Source: SAR202 cluster bacterium
GTDB taxonomy: Bacteria; Chloroflexota; Dehalococcoidia; Lucifugimonadales; UBA1123
NCBI GenBank assembly: GCA_030743915.1
Contig: JASLRP010000170.1
Span: forward strand, 1 to 11,717
Direction of reading: 5' to 3'
DNA: 11,717 nucleotides
The position numbers and the translations under genes were made by a program. Positions 1 through 7,007 of this stretch are shown here, piece by piece (the first letter of the stretch is position 1; every line of letters starts with the position of its first letter). The notes under the pieces are model-generated. The model ran no database searches. It had not been told where the DNA came from and saw nothing but the letters and a program-made list of their open reading frames with translations.

Positions 1-1
1 C

Positions 2-520
2 AGGTCCATCAACGCTGACATCAACTCCAACACCGACACAGCAGCCGCATACACTCAGAAGAAGAGCACACGCTGGCCTGAGAAGTACCTCACCGACGAC
101 TCAGTTTCTGGCGGACTGTATGCAGAAGAGTTCCGCACCGCGACCTCAACCGAAACCTCCAGAGTTCGCCAGGTTAACATCACAGACCTGGACGGCACGG
201 TGGTATCCCGCCAGACATTGCTCACCAAGTACACATCCATCGACTTCGGTGTGCTGACAGGAACCGACACGACAGACAGCCGGGCCAAGGCCTTTTTGAC
301 CAAAGAGCCCAAGGGTGTTGACAGTCTCAGCGCCAGCGAGTTCCACGACTTCCTGTGGCTCTTTGAGAAGATCACATCTGCCAAGGGCAGCAGCGAAGAC
401 GACGGGCGCAGGGCGGTGGTTTTCAAGCTGACCAAGGTTGAAGAGGACGAGAACGCGACGACCCTTCCCAGCAGCGGAAGCGCCAAGCAGGTCATCCTCA
501 CATACGAGCAGATTTTCTAA
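2..520 (+). CDS. Unrecognised Thr/Ser-rich acidic protein (3' part only)
   Basis: The reading frame is open from the left edge of the window to a TAA stop at 518-520, giving 172 visible residues, so the gene starts outside the window. A GTG at 200 could act as a start, but coding-like sequence runs on without interruption upstream, so I treat it as internal. The visible part is rich in Thr, Ser, Asp and Glu, has no cysteine, no obvious membrane segment and no catalytic motif that I recognise. A short run near visible residues 59-66 (NITDLDGT) and the ending ILTYEQIF look like beta strands. A strong hairpin terminator begins 20 bases after the stop, which supports a real gene end. I do not recognise the family; a secreted, surface or phage-type structural protein is possible but is a guess. 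It is not functionally linked to the neighbouring catabolic genes by anything visible. Confidence 0.6.
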   Translation, partial: RSINADINSNTDTAAAYTQKKSTRWPEKYLTDDSVSGGLYAEEFRTATSTETSRVRQVNITDLDGTVVSRQTLLTKYTSIDFGVLTGTDTTDSRAKAFLTKEPKGVDSLSASEFHDFLWLFEKITSAKGSSEDDGRRAVVFKLTKVEEDENATTLPSSGSAKQVILTYEQIF

Positions 521-540
521 AAATCTCGGGAGTTGAGCGC

Positions 541-580
541 AAAAGATGGGCGGAGGTCAAAGCATCTTCGCCCATCTTTT
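541..580 (+). terminator. Rho-independent terminator after the left-edge gene
   Basis: A perfect 12-bp inverted repeat, AAAAGATGGGCG (541-552) and CGCCCATCTTTT (569-580), encloses a 16-base loop and runs into a T-rich tail (TTTTATT). It lies 20 bases past the stop at 520 on the + strand. The A-run at the start of the left arm would give a U-run on the opposite strand as well, so it could work in both directions. Confidence 0.85.
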
Positions 581-872
581 ATTGCCTGATCAGCGCATCT
601 GCGTAGCCACTGGCTGATACTCCCAATTCCCCAGCCACGAGCAAACCTGCAAAGCCCTCATCAGAGAGTCCTCTACCCGAGTTGCCGATAGCCTCCCCTC
701 CAAACCTCTGCTCCTCCAATGACCCTCCCCGCTCGAAAAGTTGACGTCTGATCGAGTCTTGTTTAGTCTCTCGGATATGGTTTCGCGGTGGGCCCTTACG
801 GCGCGGCAACACCGCGAACTGTTGACGCCAATCGTTACGCCAGTCGCCACTGGCTCTGGAGGAGTAATCGGC
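581..872. other. Noncoding spacer before the acyl-CoA synthetase gene
   Basis: With the preceding terminator this gives 352 bases without a gene. I see no tRNA, insertion-sequence end or convincing small gene. A frame stays open in phase with the synthetase back to a TTG at 741, but its translation does not resemble the family. The spacer holds two copies of GCCACTGGCT (606-615 and 846-855), which are near-palindromes (GCCA-C-TGGC). The second lies just upstream of the ribosome binding site. It must contain the synthetase promoter, but no clean -35/-10 pair stands out. Confidence 0.5.
858..864 (+). promoter_or_regulatory. Ribosome binding site fixing the synthetase start
   Basis: GGAGGAG lies 8 bases before the ATG at 873. 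This strong Shine-Dalgarno match is the reason for choosing 873 over the in-frame upstream TTG at 741 and ATG at 777. Confidence 0.8.
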
Positions 873-2786
873 ATGGAATTCTGGACAGAGCAGCAGCTCA
901 GTTCCATTCACAAGATGCTCAACCCTCGCTCGATCGCGGTGGTTGGGGCGACCGAACGCATGCAGTATGGGGGCCGATTCCTGAGGTCGGCGCTCGGAGC
1001 GGGTGATCGCGTTAATCTCTATCCCGTCAATCCTCGCTACGACGAGCTTATGGGACTCCGATGCTATGCCAGCGTATCTGACCTGCCTGAGAGTCCAGAC
1101 CTGGTGGGGATAATCGTTCCGTACCACAGGGTGATTCCGGTCCTGCAGGAAAGCGCCGAAAAAGGCGCCGGATCGGCAATTGTAATCTCCGCGGGATTCT
1201 CCGAGCGCGCTGAGGAGGACCGACACCAGCTACAGATTGAGCTTGGCAATCTTGCGAGAGAGTCCGGCGTGCGGATATCGGGACCAAACTGCCTCGGCCT
1301 GGCAAACGTCAAGGAAGGCATCTGGGCCTGCTCGTCCTCATCGACCGTGTTCGAGAAATTAAACACCGGAAACATCGGCCTGGTGTGCCAGAGCGGCGCG
1401 TCTGCATTTGGCCCCTTCCTGTCCAGGGCCATCGGTCGAGGAATCGGCTATTCCTACATCATCTCGACAGGGAATGAGGCCGACCTGGAAGCCTCAGACT
1501 TCGCGCGATACCTTCTCGACGACGACAACACCAAGGTGATCGCCATGTTCGTCGAGGGTTTCAAGGACGCCAGGAAATTCCTCGAAGTGGCCCGGCTTGC
1601 GGCTCAGCAAGGCAAGCCAATCGTGTTAATCAAGATCGGACGATCCGACCTCGGAGCGCGCGCCGCGCAGGCGCACACCGCGTCGTTCACAGGCGTGGAT
1701 GCGACATATGACGCGGCATTCAAACAGCACGGAGTGACGCGAGTCGCAGACTGGGACCAACTATTGGAGGTGTCACAGATGCTCGCCGACAGTCCGAAAC
1801 CTTCAGCGCCTGGAATCGCGGTCATTTCGCACTCAGGGGGTGTGTGTTCCCTGACGGCGGACGTCTTTGGGGACGAAGGACTCGACCTCCCCGACCTGTC
1901 CGACGAAGCCAGGGACGCCATCAACGAGATTCTCGCGGGATTCGGATGGGCGGGCAACCCTGCGGACATCACCGGACACGCCAGCAGAGACACGGTCGAA
2001 CTGATCATGGAGCATCTGATCAGCGAGACGAAAGTGGGCGCGATGGTGGTCGCAAGCTCCGCCAGCAACGAGCAGGCAGAGCATGTCGTGGACGTCGCGG
2101 GCAGGCACGACAAGACTGTCGCGTACCTTCACACCGGAAACGAGTTGGGAGCGCCCACCGGACTGGACACTCTGAAAGGCGCGGGGATTCCTGTGTTCTA
2201 CAGTCCGGAGAATCTGGCCTCTGCCTTTCGAAAGCTGCACGACTACCACAATTGGCGAGACCGCAGGTTGAAATTCGGTTTTGGGACCGCGCCTGCTATG
2301 TCGGAAGCTCAACAGAACATCGCCGACAATCTTCGCGCGCCCGATCAAAAAACTCTGACTGAGTGCCGTTGGAAAGACCTGCTGGCGGGTTGGGGAATCG
2401 CTGAGACTGAGGAAGAGATGGCGTTTGGCGCCTTCGAGGTAATGATCGGCGTGAAACCCGACCCTCAACTCGGTCCCGTCCTGATATACGGAATGGGCGG
2501 CATATTCGCCGACATGATGACTGACCTGGCCCTCCGCGTCTGCCCCATATCCAGACAGGACGCCCAGGAGATGGTGGACGAGGTATCAGGCAGTCGTATC
2601 CTATCGGGATTAAACGGCCAGCCAAAGCGAGACATCGAAGGCCTTGTAGATGCGCTGGTCCGAGTCTCAGATCTGGCCATCAACCTCGAAGGTATCGTAG
2701 ATGAGATTGAAATAAACCCGCTGGCTGTGCTTCCCCATGGCCAAGGCGTTCAGGCTGTTGAAGCTCAGGTCACGCTGGCGCCGTGA
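873..2786 (+). CDS. Acetyl/acyl-CoA synthetase (NDP-forming) family, ATP-grasp domain partly missing
   Basis: The product (637 aa) belongs to the ADP-forming acyl-CoA synthetase family, whose normal members interconvert acyl-CoA + ADP + Pi and a free acid + CoA + ATP in the cytoplasm. Domains in order: a CoA-binding Rossmann domain (about residues 12-140, with NPRSIAVVGAT and SGPNCLG), two succinyl-CoA-ligase-like flavodoxin domains (about 162-305 and 310-455) and a C-terminal ATP-grasp region (493-637). His268 in AHTASFTG matches the position of the phosphorylated histidine, and ISHSGG (319-323) matches the usual phosphate-loop motif. After the ATP-grasp opening (LLAGWGIAETEEEMA, 503-517) the sequence jumps straight to FEVMIGVKPDPQLGPVL (521-537). 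The family segment that normally lies between, with the nucleotide-binding VLK...HK(S/T)D.GGV motifs, about 70-80 residues, is absent. The frame is intact through the join. The start at 873 has a strong ribosome binding site. The protein may be inactive as a ligase, may use a partner subunit, or the gap may be an assembly error. Confidence 0.88.
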   Translation: MEFWTEQQLSSIHKMLNPRSIAVVGATERMQYGGRFLRSALGAGDRVNLYPVNPRYDELMGLRCYASVSDLPESPDLVGIIVPYHRVIPVLQESAEKGAGSAIVISAGFSERAEEDRHQLQIELGNLARESGVRISGPNCLGLANVKEGIWACSSSSTVFEKLNTGNIGLVCQSGASAFGPFLSRAIGRGIGYSYIISTGNEADLEASDFARYLLDDDNTKVIAMFVEGFKDARKFLEVARLAAQQGKPIVLIKIGRSDLGARAAQAHTASFTGVDATYDAAFKQHGVTRVADWDQLLEVSQMLADSPKPSAPGIAVISHSGGVCSLTADVFGDEGLDLPDLSDEARDAINEILAGFGWAGNPADITGHASRDTVELIMEHLISETKVGAMVVASSASNEQAEHVVDVAGRHDKTVAYLHTGNELGAPTGLDTLKGAGIPVFYSPENLASAFRKLHDYHNWRDRRLKFGFGTAPAMSEAQQNIADNLRAPDQKTLTECRWKDLLAGWGIAETEEEMAFGAFEVMIGVKPDPQLGPVLIYGMGGIFADMMTDLALRVCPISRQDAQEMVDEVSGSRILSGLNGQPKRDIEGLVDALVRVSDLAINLEGIVDEIEINPLAVLPHGQGVQAVEAQVTLAP

Positions 2787-2872
2787 TGTTAGCCTGAAAG
2801 GCGACGTTCACGACAACAAAACCCGTTAGCCTCGTGATATCGTCTTCCTCGGCAAACTCCCCTGCCAGCGCC

Positions 2873-4006
2873 TTATAGCGTCGCCACTCGCTTGTTTTCG
2901 AACTGTTTCCAGTCCCATTCGGCGCCCCAACCGGGAGCGTCTGGAAAGGTGACCCAGCCTTCATCTGGCACGGCGGGGTTCATCAGTCCGATCTCTTCGG
3001 CCATCTTGGCGCCTTCAAAAGGCGGCGAGGTCTCGAACCATCGAATGTTTCCGATGCCGCAATTCAGGTGAGCGTGAACAAGGCCAAACAGCGGCCCGTA
3101 TGCGTTCGGTTCGACATTCGCGTTGTGCATCTCGGCGAAATTGGCGAGCTTGAGCAAAGGCGTGGTTCCGTGGCGTCCATGCACCCTCAAGACGTCCACG
3201 GCGCCCGATCTCAACCATAGAGCGCTCAATTCAGGATCGTGCATCAAGGTCTCGGCGCCAGCAACCGGAATATCCAGCGCGTCGGAGAGACGAACGTAAT
3301 TCTCCAGTTGACGATCTGGCAACGGCTCCTCCAACCAGATAAATTCCGCCTCCTCCAGAGCGCGTCCAACCTTCAAAGCCTCTTCGTAGGAGTAACTGGT
3401 CAGGGCCGCATCGTGCATGAGTCCGACATCATCTCCGAAGGATTTTCGAAGCTCGTGGAACAGCCTGATGTTCTCTTTGGCGCCATAAGGCAGGTGATCT
3501 TTGAGAACTGTGAAACCATCTTCCAGAGCAGATTCGCCACTCTCCACCAGCGCTTCCAGAGATCCCCCGGTGATGTTGAAATAGGCCTGAACTCGATCTT
3601 TTGCGCCGCCCAGCAACTGCGCAACGGGCAGTCCTGACACCTTTCCGGCAATATCCCACAGGCAGTTATCGAACCCGCCGAACCAGGCAGGGTCATAGAA
3701 CCGGGCCACAGAACGCAGCTTTGAGTAAATGCGCTCTCTGTTGAGCGGGTCCTCTCCGATGGTCACCTGCCTTAACTGGTCCAGTTGCTGTGGCGTCATC
3801 TCGGTGTAGCGCCAGTCCCCAACCGTGCAGATTCCCTCGACTCCTTCATCCGTCTTTACGTGGATTATCTGCACAGGAATCAGACCGCTTGACGCGCTGT
3901 AACTCTGCCATCGGGGAGCGCTGGCTGTCCCGGTGTTCATTGCTCGTATCTTTGACCGATAAATTGGCAACTCGAACACAGATATTTCAATCGACTCGAT
4001 CTTCAT
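2873..4006 (-). CDS. Enolase-superfamily (mandelate racemase/muconate lactonizing type) protein
   Basis: This 377-aa protein has the usual length and layout of the mandelate racemase/muconate lactonizing enzyme group: an N-terminal capping domain (about 1-125) and a (beta/alpha)-barrel (about 130-350). Enzymes of this group remove a proton alpha to a carboxylate bound to Mg2+, as in sugar-acid dehydration or racemisation. Three likely metal ligands are visible: Asp199 (MHDAAL), Glu226 or Glu227 (WLEEPLP) and Glu252 (AGAETL). The acid/base positions are unusual. The Lys-x-Lys of strand two reads Lys169-Asp-His171, the usual Asp of the RxGG region reads His276 (RVHGRHGTT), and the usual Pro-His near the end of the barrel reads Pro300-Asn301. 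It is therefore not a typical mandelate racemase, gluconate dehydratase or muconate cycloisomerase, and the substrate cannot be named. It is the last gene of a minus-strand set, 37 bases after the dehydrogenase. The start MKIESIEISVFELP is typical for the family. Confidence 0.88.
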   Translation of the reverse strand: MKIESIEISVFELPIYRSKIRAMNTGTASAPRWQSYSASSGLIPVQIIHVKTDEGVEGICTVGDWRYTEMTPQQLDQLRQVTIGEDPLNRERIYSKLRSVARFYDPAWFGGFDNCLWDIAGKVSGLPVAQLLGGAKDRVQAYFNITGGSLEALVESGESALEDGFTVLKDHLPYGAKENIRLFHELRKSFGDDVGLMHDAALTSYSYEEALKVGRALEEAEFIWLEEPLPDRQLENYVRLSDALDIPVAGAETLMHDPELSALWLRSGAVDVLRVHGRHGTTPLLKLANFAEMHNANVEPNAYGPLFGLVHAHLNCGIGNIRWFETSPPFEGAKMAEEIGLMNPAVPDEGWVTFPDAPGWGAEWDWKQFENKRVATL

Positions 4007-4043
4007 GCGGCTCTGCCTTCTAGTAGTTTCTCATCGGATAGCG

Positions 4044-5042
4044 TCAGGATTCTCTCGCAGCCTCTGGATTAACGCAGGACGGCATTTCTCCGCCCGACAA
4101 CGCCCCGATGACATTCTCCGCCGTTAGCATCCCCATTTTCCGTATGGTGGACGAACTGGCGCTTGATATATGAGGCGATATCACCACGTTGGGCAGGGTC
4201 AATAGCGGATCGTCAAAGGGAATCGGCTCAGGGTCTGTGACATCCAGCGCGGCTCCGGCGATCTTGCCTTTGCTTGCGGCGTCGTACAGCGCTGCCGGGT
4301 CCACAGTGGGGCCTCTGGTCGTGTTAATGAGGAACGAGTGGGGCTGCATCAACTCAAGCTCGCGCGCACCAATTAAGCGTTCGGTTTCGGCGGTCAGAGG
4401 GACGTGCAGGGACACGAAGTCCGATTCTCTCAGCACAGCGTCAATGTCGGGCCTCCATTCGACGCCCAACTGTTCTTCCACTTCCGGTTTGCGAGTTCGG
4501 GAATAGTAGATGACTCTCATGTCGAACGCCCCGGCCCGGCGAGCGACGGCGGTCCCGATTAGACCCAGGCCGATGATGCCCAACGTGGCCCCGTGAACGT
4601 CTGTGCCCAGGTATGGAATCTGGTCGAACATCTTCCACTCTCCGGCATGGATTTGCCTGTCGCCGTATGTGATGTTTCTCGCCACTGAGAGCATTAGCCC
4701 GAACGTGAAGTCGGCGCACGACTCGTGCAGCACGCCAGGGGTGTTGGACACCAGAACTCCGTGCTTCGTGGCCTCGCCGATGTCGATGTTGTCCATTCCC
4801 ACAGCGCGGTTCGCCACCACTTTGAGATTTGGGGCCTGGTCCAGCAGTTCCTTATCGACGATGTCTGTAATCTCCGTGATCATGCCATCGCTCTCGCGCG
4901 CTTTTTGAAGCATGACCTCTCGTGGAGGAGCGGAGCGTTCTTTCCAAACCTCGACGTCCAGTACCTGCTCCAGATGCGCAATTGCGTCGGTGATGATGTG
5001 TTCGCGTGTCACGAAGACCTTTTTGTCTGAAATTTCGGACAT
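4044..5042 (-). CDS. D-2-hydroxyacid dehydrogenase (glyoxylate/hydroxypyruvate reductase type)
   Basis: The product (332 aa, usual family length) should reduce a 2-keto acid such as glyoxylate or hydroxypyruvate to the D-2-hydroxy acid, or the reverse, using NAD(P)H in the cytoplasm. It has a split substrate domain (1-100 and the C-terminus) and an inserted Rossmann domain with the nucleotide motif GLGLIG (158-163). The catalytic triad is complete: Arg243 in NTTRGPTVD, Glu272 in DVTDPEPIP and His291 in SPHISSA. The NRAVGMDNID segment (78-87) is the normal substrate loop. YYSRTRKPE (179-187), after the second strand, is like glyoxylate reductases of the GyaR/GRHPR branch and hints at NADPH use, which I infer. 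It lies between msrB (46-base gap) and the enolase-family gene (37-base gap) on the same strand, so the three are probably co-transcribed. A GAGGAA ribosome binding site lies just before the ATG. Confidence 0.9.
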   Translation of the reverse strand: MSEISDKKVFVTREHIITDAIAHLEQVLDVEVWKERSAPPREVMLQKARESDGMITEITDIVDKELLDQAPNLKVVANRAVGMDNIDIGEATKHGVLVSNTPGVLHESCADFTFGLMLSVARNITYGDRQIHAGEWKMFDQIPYLGTDVHGATLGIIGLGLIGTAVARRAGAFDMRVIYYSRTRKPEVEEQLGVEWRPDIDAVLRESDFVSLHVPLTAETERLIGARELELMQPHSFLINTTRGPTVDPAALYDAASKGKIAGAALDVTDPEPIPFDDPLLTLPNVVISPHISSASSSTIRKMGMLTAENVIGALSGGEMPSCVNPEAARES

Positions 5043-5088
5043 ATTCCTCGCCTGTGTAGATTGTTGGGCAGGGGCGATTGACTAACAG

Positions 5089-5466
5089 TTATTCCGCGTC
5101 GGCTGCAACGAACTTCATGGACAGCGAGTTGATGCAATGACGGGCGTTCGTCTCTGTGAAACGCTCACCCATGAATACGTGACCCAGATGCCCTTCGCAG
5201 TTGGCGCACGAAACCTCCGTTCGCATACCGTCAGGGTCGGGGTGACTGGTTACAGCCCCCGGAATCTCTTTATCGAAGGCGGGCCAGCCGCAGTGGGCGT
5301 CGAACTTGTCCACGGACCGGTACAGTTCGGCGTTGCACTTCCGGCAGATGTAGGTGCCAGTTTCATAAAAGTCGTCATACTCGCCTGTGAATGGATACTC
5401 GGTGCCTTTCATCTCGATTACGTAACGCTCTTGCTGAGTTAGCTCGTTATATTTTGGCTTGACCAT
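5089..5466 (-). CDS. msrB: Peptide-methionine (R)-S-oxide reductase MsrB
   Basis: This 125-aa protein reduces methionine-R-sulfoxide in oxidised proteins back to methionine, using thioredoxin. It is a full-length, zinc-type MsrB: the two CxxC zinc pairs are Cys41/Cys44 (CRKC) and Cys87/Cys90 (CANC). CGWPAF (59-64) carries the likely resolving cysteine, GHLGHVF (92-98) holds active-site histidines, and RHCINSLSMKF (109-119) contains the catalytic Cys111. No signal peptide or fused MsrA domain is present, so it acts in the cytoplasm. An AAAGGAAA ribosome binding site lies about 8 bases before the ATG. It is the first gene of the minus-strand set with the dehydrogenase and enolase-family genes and is divergent from a flavin monooxygenase. 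I infer, but cannot show, that its presence here reflects oxidative damage from the oxygenase. Confidence 0.96.
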   Translation of the reverse strand: MVKPKYNELTQQERYVIEMKGTEYPFTGEYDDFYETGTYICRKCNAELYRSVDKFDAHCGWPAFDKEIPGAVTSHPDPDGMRTEVSCANCEGHLGHVFMGERFTETNARHCINSLSMKFVAADAE

Positions 5467-5554
5467 CTAAGTGTTTCCTTTCTCTCAAATATGAGAACCA
5501 GCGGACAAATGAGACAGCTTGGTGGCTGAGCGGGCTATCTTGTATGCACTCGAC

Positions 5555-5560
5555 ATTATA
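5555..5560 (-). promoter_or_regulatory. Possible -10 element for the msrB gene set
   Basis: On the minus strand this reads TATAAT, a perfect match to the sigma-70 -10 consensus, about 90 bases before the msrB start. The preceding bases (GGG) give only a partial extended -10, and no good -35 is found at 17 bases, so the call rests on one hexamer. Confidence 0.35.
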
Positions 5561-5676
5561 CCCGCTTTGCGACTCGAAAAGAGGCAGCCTCAATCCTTCG
5601 CGAGAGTCCGATGTCACGAACTCGCTATGTGGCCGCCAAATGGAATATGCTAGGCGCAATCAATTTCAAGATGCCA

Positions 5677-5684
5677 AGGGGGAG
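5677..5684 (+). promoter_or_regulatory. Ribosome binding site fixing the monooxygenase start
   Basis: AGGGGGAG ends 3 bases before the ATG at 5688, and its AGG core is 8 bases away. It favours 5688 over the in-frame ATG triplets at 5544 and 5640, whose translated leader does not resemble the family. Confidence 0.7.
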
Positions 5685-5687
5685 AAC

Positions 5688-6935
5688 ATGGCAGACCTGC
5701 GATTCGGCGCATTCCTCGCGCCACATCATCCCATCGGCGAGCACCCGATGTTGCAGATACAGAGCGACCTGGCGTTCGTGGAGCATATCGAACGGTTGGG
5801 ATACGACGAGTTCTGGTGCGGAGAGCATCACTCAACCGGTTGGGAGATCATCGCGTCTCCTGAGCTATTCCTGGCAGCAGCGGCCGAGCGCACGAACCGG
5901 ATCATGCTCGGCACAGGCGTTGTCTCGTTGCCCTACCACCACCCATACATGGTCGCTCAACGGATAGTCCAACTCGATTACCAGTCTCGCGGCAGGGTGA
6001 TCTTCGGTTCCGGTCCCGGAGCGCTTCCTTCCGACGCACACACGCTGGGAGTTGACCCGATGCTCCTGCGCGACAGACAGGATGAGGCGATGGGCGTCAT
6101 TCGCCGCCTGTTCGAAGGAGGAGAGAGGTTCAGTTACGAATCCGAGTGGTTCACGATGCGGGACGCGAAACTGCAGCTAACGCCGCTTCAGAAGAACATG
6201 GAGTTCGCCGTCGCTTCGATTGTCAGCCCATCCGGGATGACGCTGGCAGGCAAGCACGAGGCAGGCATACTTTCGATAGGGTCGCTGTCCGCCGACGGCA
6301 TCCGAGCCTTGCCGACACAGTGGAGTTTTGCAGAGGAGTCGGCGGCCAAGCATGGCAACACGGTTGATCGCAAGAACTGGCGAATCGTGCTCAACTGGCA
6401 CATAGCCGAAACTCGGGACAAGGCCCGGGAACAGGCGCGGGACGGCCTGATGCGCCACAACAACGAGTACAGCGTCGGAACGCTTGCCGGCGGCGACGGC
6501 GTGATCTACAAGACTCCGGACGACGCCGTGGACGGCGTGGCATTTTCCGACGAGAGCACCGCCGTCATCGGCACTCCCGATGATCTGATCGCCAGGATAC
6601 GCCAGATGATGGAGATCACCGGCGGCTTCGGCTGCGTCATCGGTTTCGTCCACGACTGGGCGAACCGCGAGGACACGCTACGAAGCTGGGATATGGTCGC
6701 GCGCTACGTGATTCCCGAGGTCAACGGCCTGCTGGACGACTATCGCGAGTCGAACAAGTTCGTCATCGATAATCGCACAACCTGGCTGCGCGCCGGAGAC
6801 GCCGTCGCCAGCAAAATCCGTGAGAATGAACGCGCCCTGGCTGCCGCGCAACTGGACGAGTCAGAGGGCAGGCCGGTGCTGAGGGGCGGACGCAGCATTA
6901 CGCCGGGTGTCGCAAACACCGAGCAGAAGGAATAG
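5688..6935 (+). CDS. Luciferase-like flavin-dependent monooxygenase, limonene monooxygenase type
   Basis: The product (415 aa) is a single-domain barrel of the bacterial luciferase-like family. These enzymes use reduced flavin (FMNH2 from a separate reductase) and O2 to oxygenate an organic substrate. The start RFGAFLAPHHPIGEHP (5-20), GEHHSTGWE (45-53), LGTGVVSLPYHHP (74-86), FGSGPGALPSDAHTLG (106-121) and the late IGTPDDLIARIRQM (294-307) are the hallmarks of the branch that includes limonene 1,2-monooxygenase (LimB) and many uncharacterised homologues. The exact substrate (terpenoid, ketone, alkane-like or other) cannot be read from the sequence. It has a short, probably disordered C-terminal tail (about 395-415). 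It is divergent from msrB, with 221 bases between starts, and ends at a hairpin terminator shared with the convergent cyclase gene. No dedicated flavin reductase is visible in the window. Confidence 0.93.
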   Translation: MADLRFGAFLAPHHPIGEHPMLQIQSDLAFVEHIERLGYDEFWCGEHHSTGWEIIASPELFLAAAAERTNRIMLGTGVVSLPYHHPYMVAQRIVQLDYQSRGRVIFGSGPGALPSDAHTLGVDPMLLRDRQDEAMGVIRRLFEGGERFSYESEWFTMRDAKLQLTPLQKNMEFAVASIVSPSGMTLAGKHEAGILSIGSLSADGIRALPTQWSFAEESAAKHGNTVDRKNWRIVLNWHIAETRDKAREQARDGLMRHNNEYSVGTLAGGDGVIYKTPDDAVDGVAFSDESTAVIGTPDDLIARIRQMMEITGGFGCVIGFVHDWANREDTLRSWDMVARYVIPEVNGLLDDYRESNKFVIDNRTTWLRAGDAVASKIRENERALAAAQLDESEGRPVLRGGRSITPGVANTEQKE

Positions 6936-6956
6936 CTCAAACCGTCAAAATAAATA

Positions 6957-6990
6957 CGGGGCGCTCTCAGTAAGTCTGTTGGGCGCCCCG
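6957..6990. terminator. Shared terminator between convergent monooxygenase and cyclase genes
   Basis: A perfect 8-bp GC-rich stem, CGGGGCGC (6957-6964) and GCGCCCCG (6983-6990), encloses an 18-base loop. It is 21 bases after the + strand stop at 6935 and 17 bases past the minus-strand stop at 7008. On the minus strand the stem is followed by TATTTATTTT, a good U-rich tail. On the + strand the tail is weak (CATCGTTTC). It should therefore end the minus-strand transcript better. Confidence 0.7.
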
Positions 6991-7007
6991 CATCGTTTCA
7001 AGGGTTA

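Noticed and set aside
741..769. Possible promoter TTGACG - 17 bases - TAGTCT
   Set aside because: The -35 is good, but the -10 matches only 3 of 6 positions; it is too weak to annotate.
741..872. In-frame extension of the acyl-CoA synthetase to a TTG at 741
   Set aside because: The added 44 residues do not resemble the family N-terminus, and the ATG at 873 has a strong ribosome binding site.
2788..2837. GTTAGCCT direct repeat and a 6-bp TCACGA/TCGTGA dyad between convergent genes
   Set aside because: Short and without a T-run; not convincing as a terminator or operator.
2770..2964. Minus-strand open frame past the enolase-family stop
   Set aside because: The enolase-family C-terminus at 2873 looks natural; the other frame has no start signal or recognisable motif.
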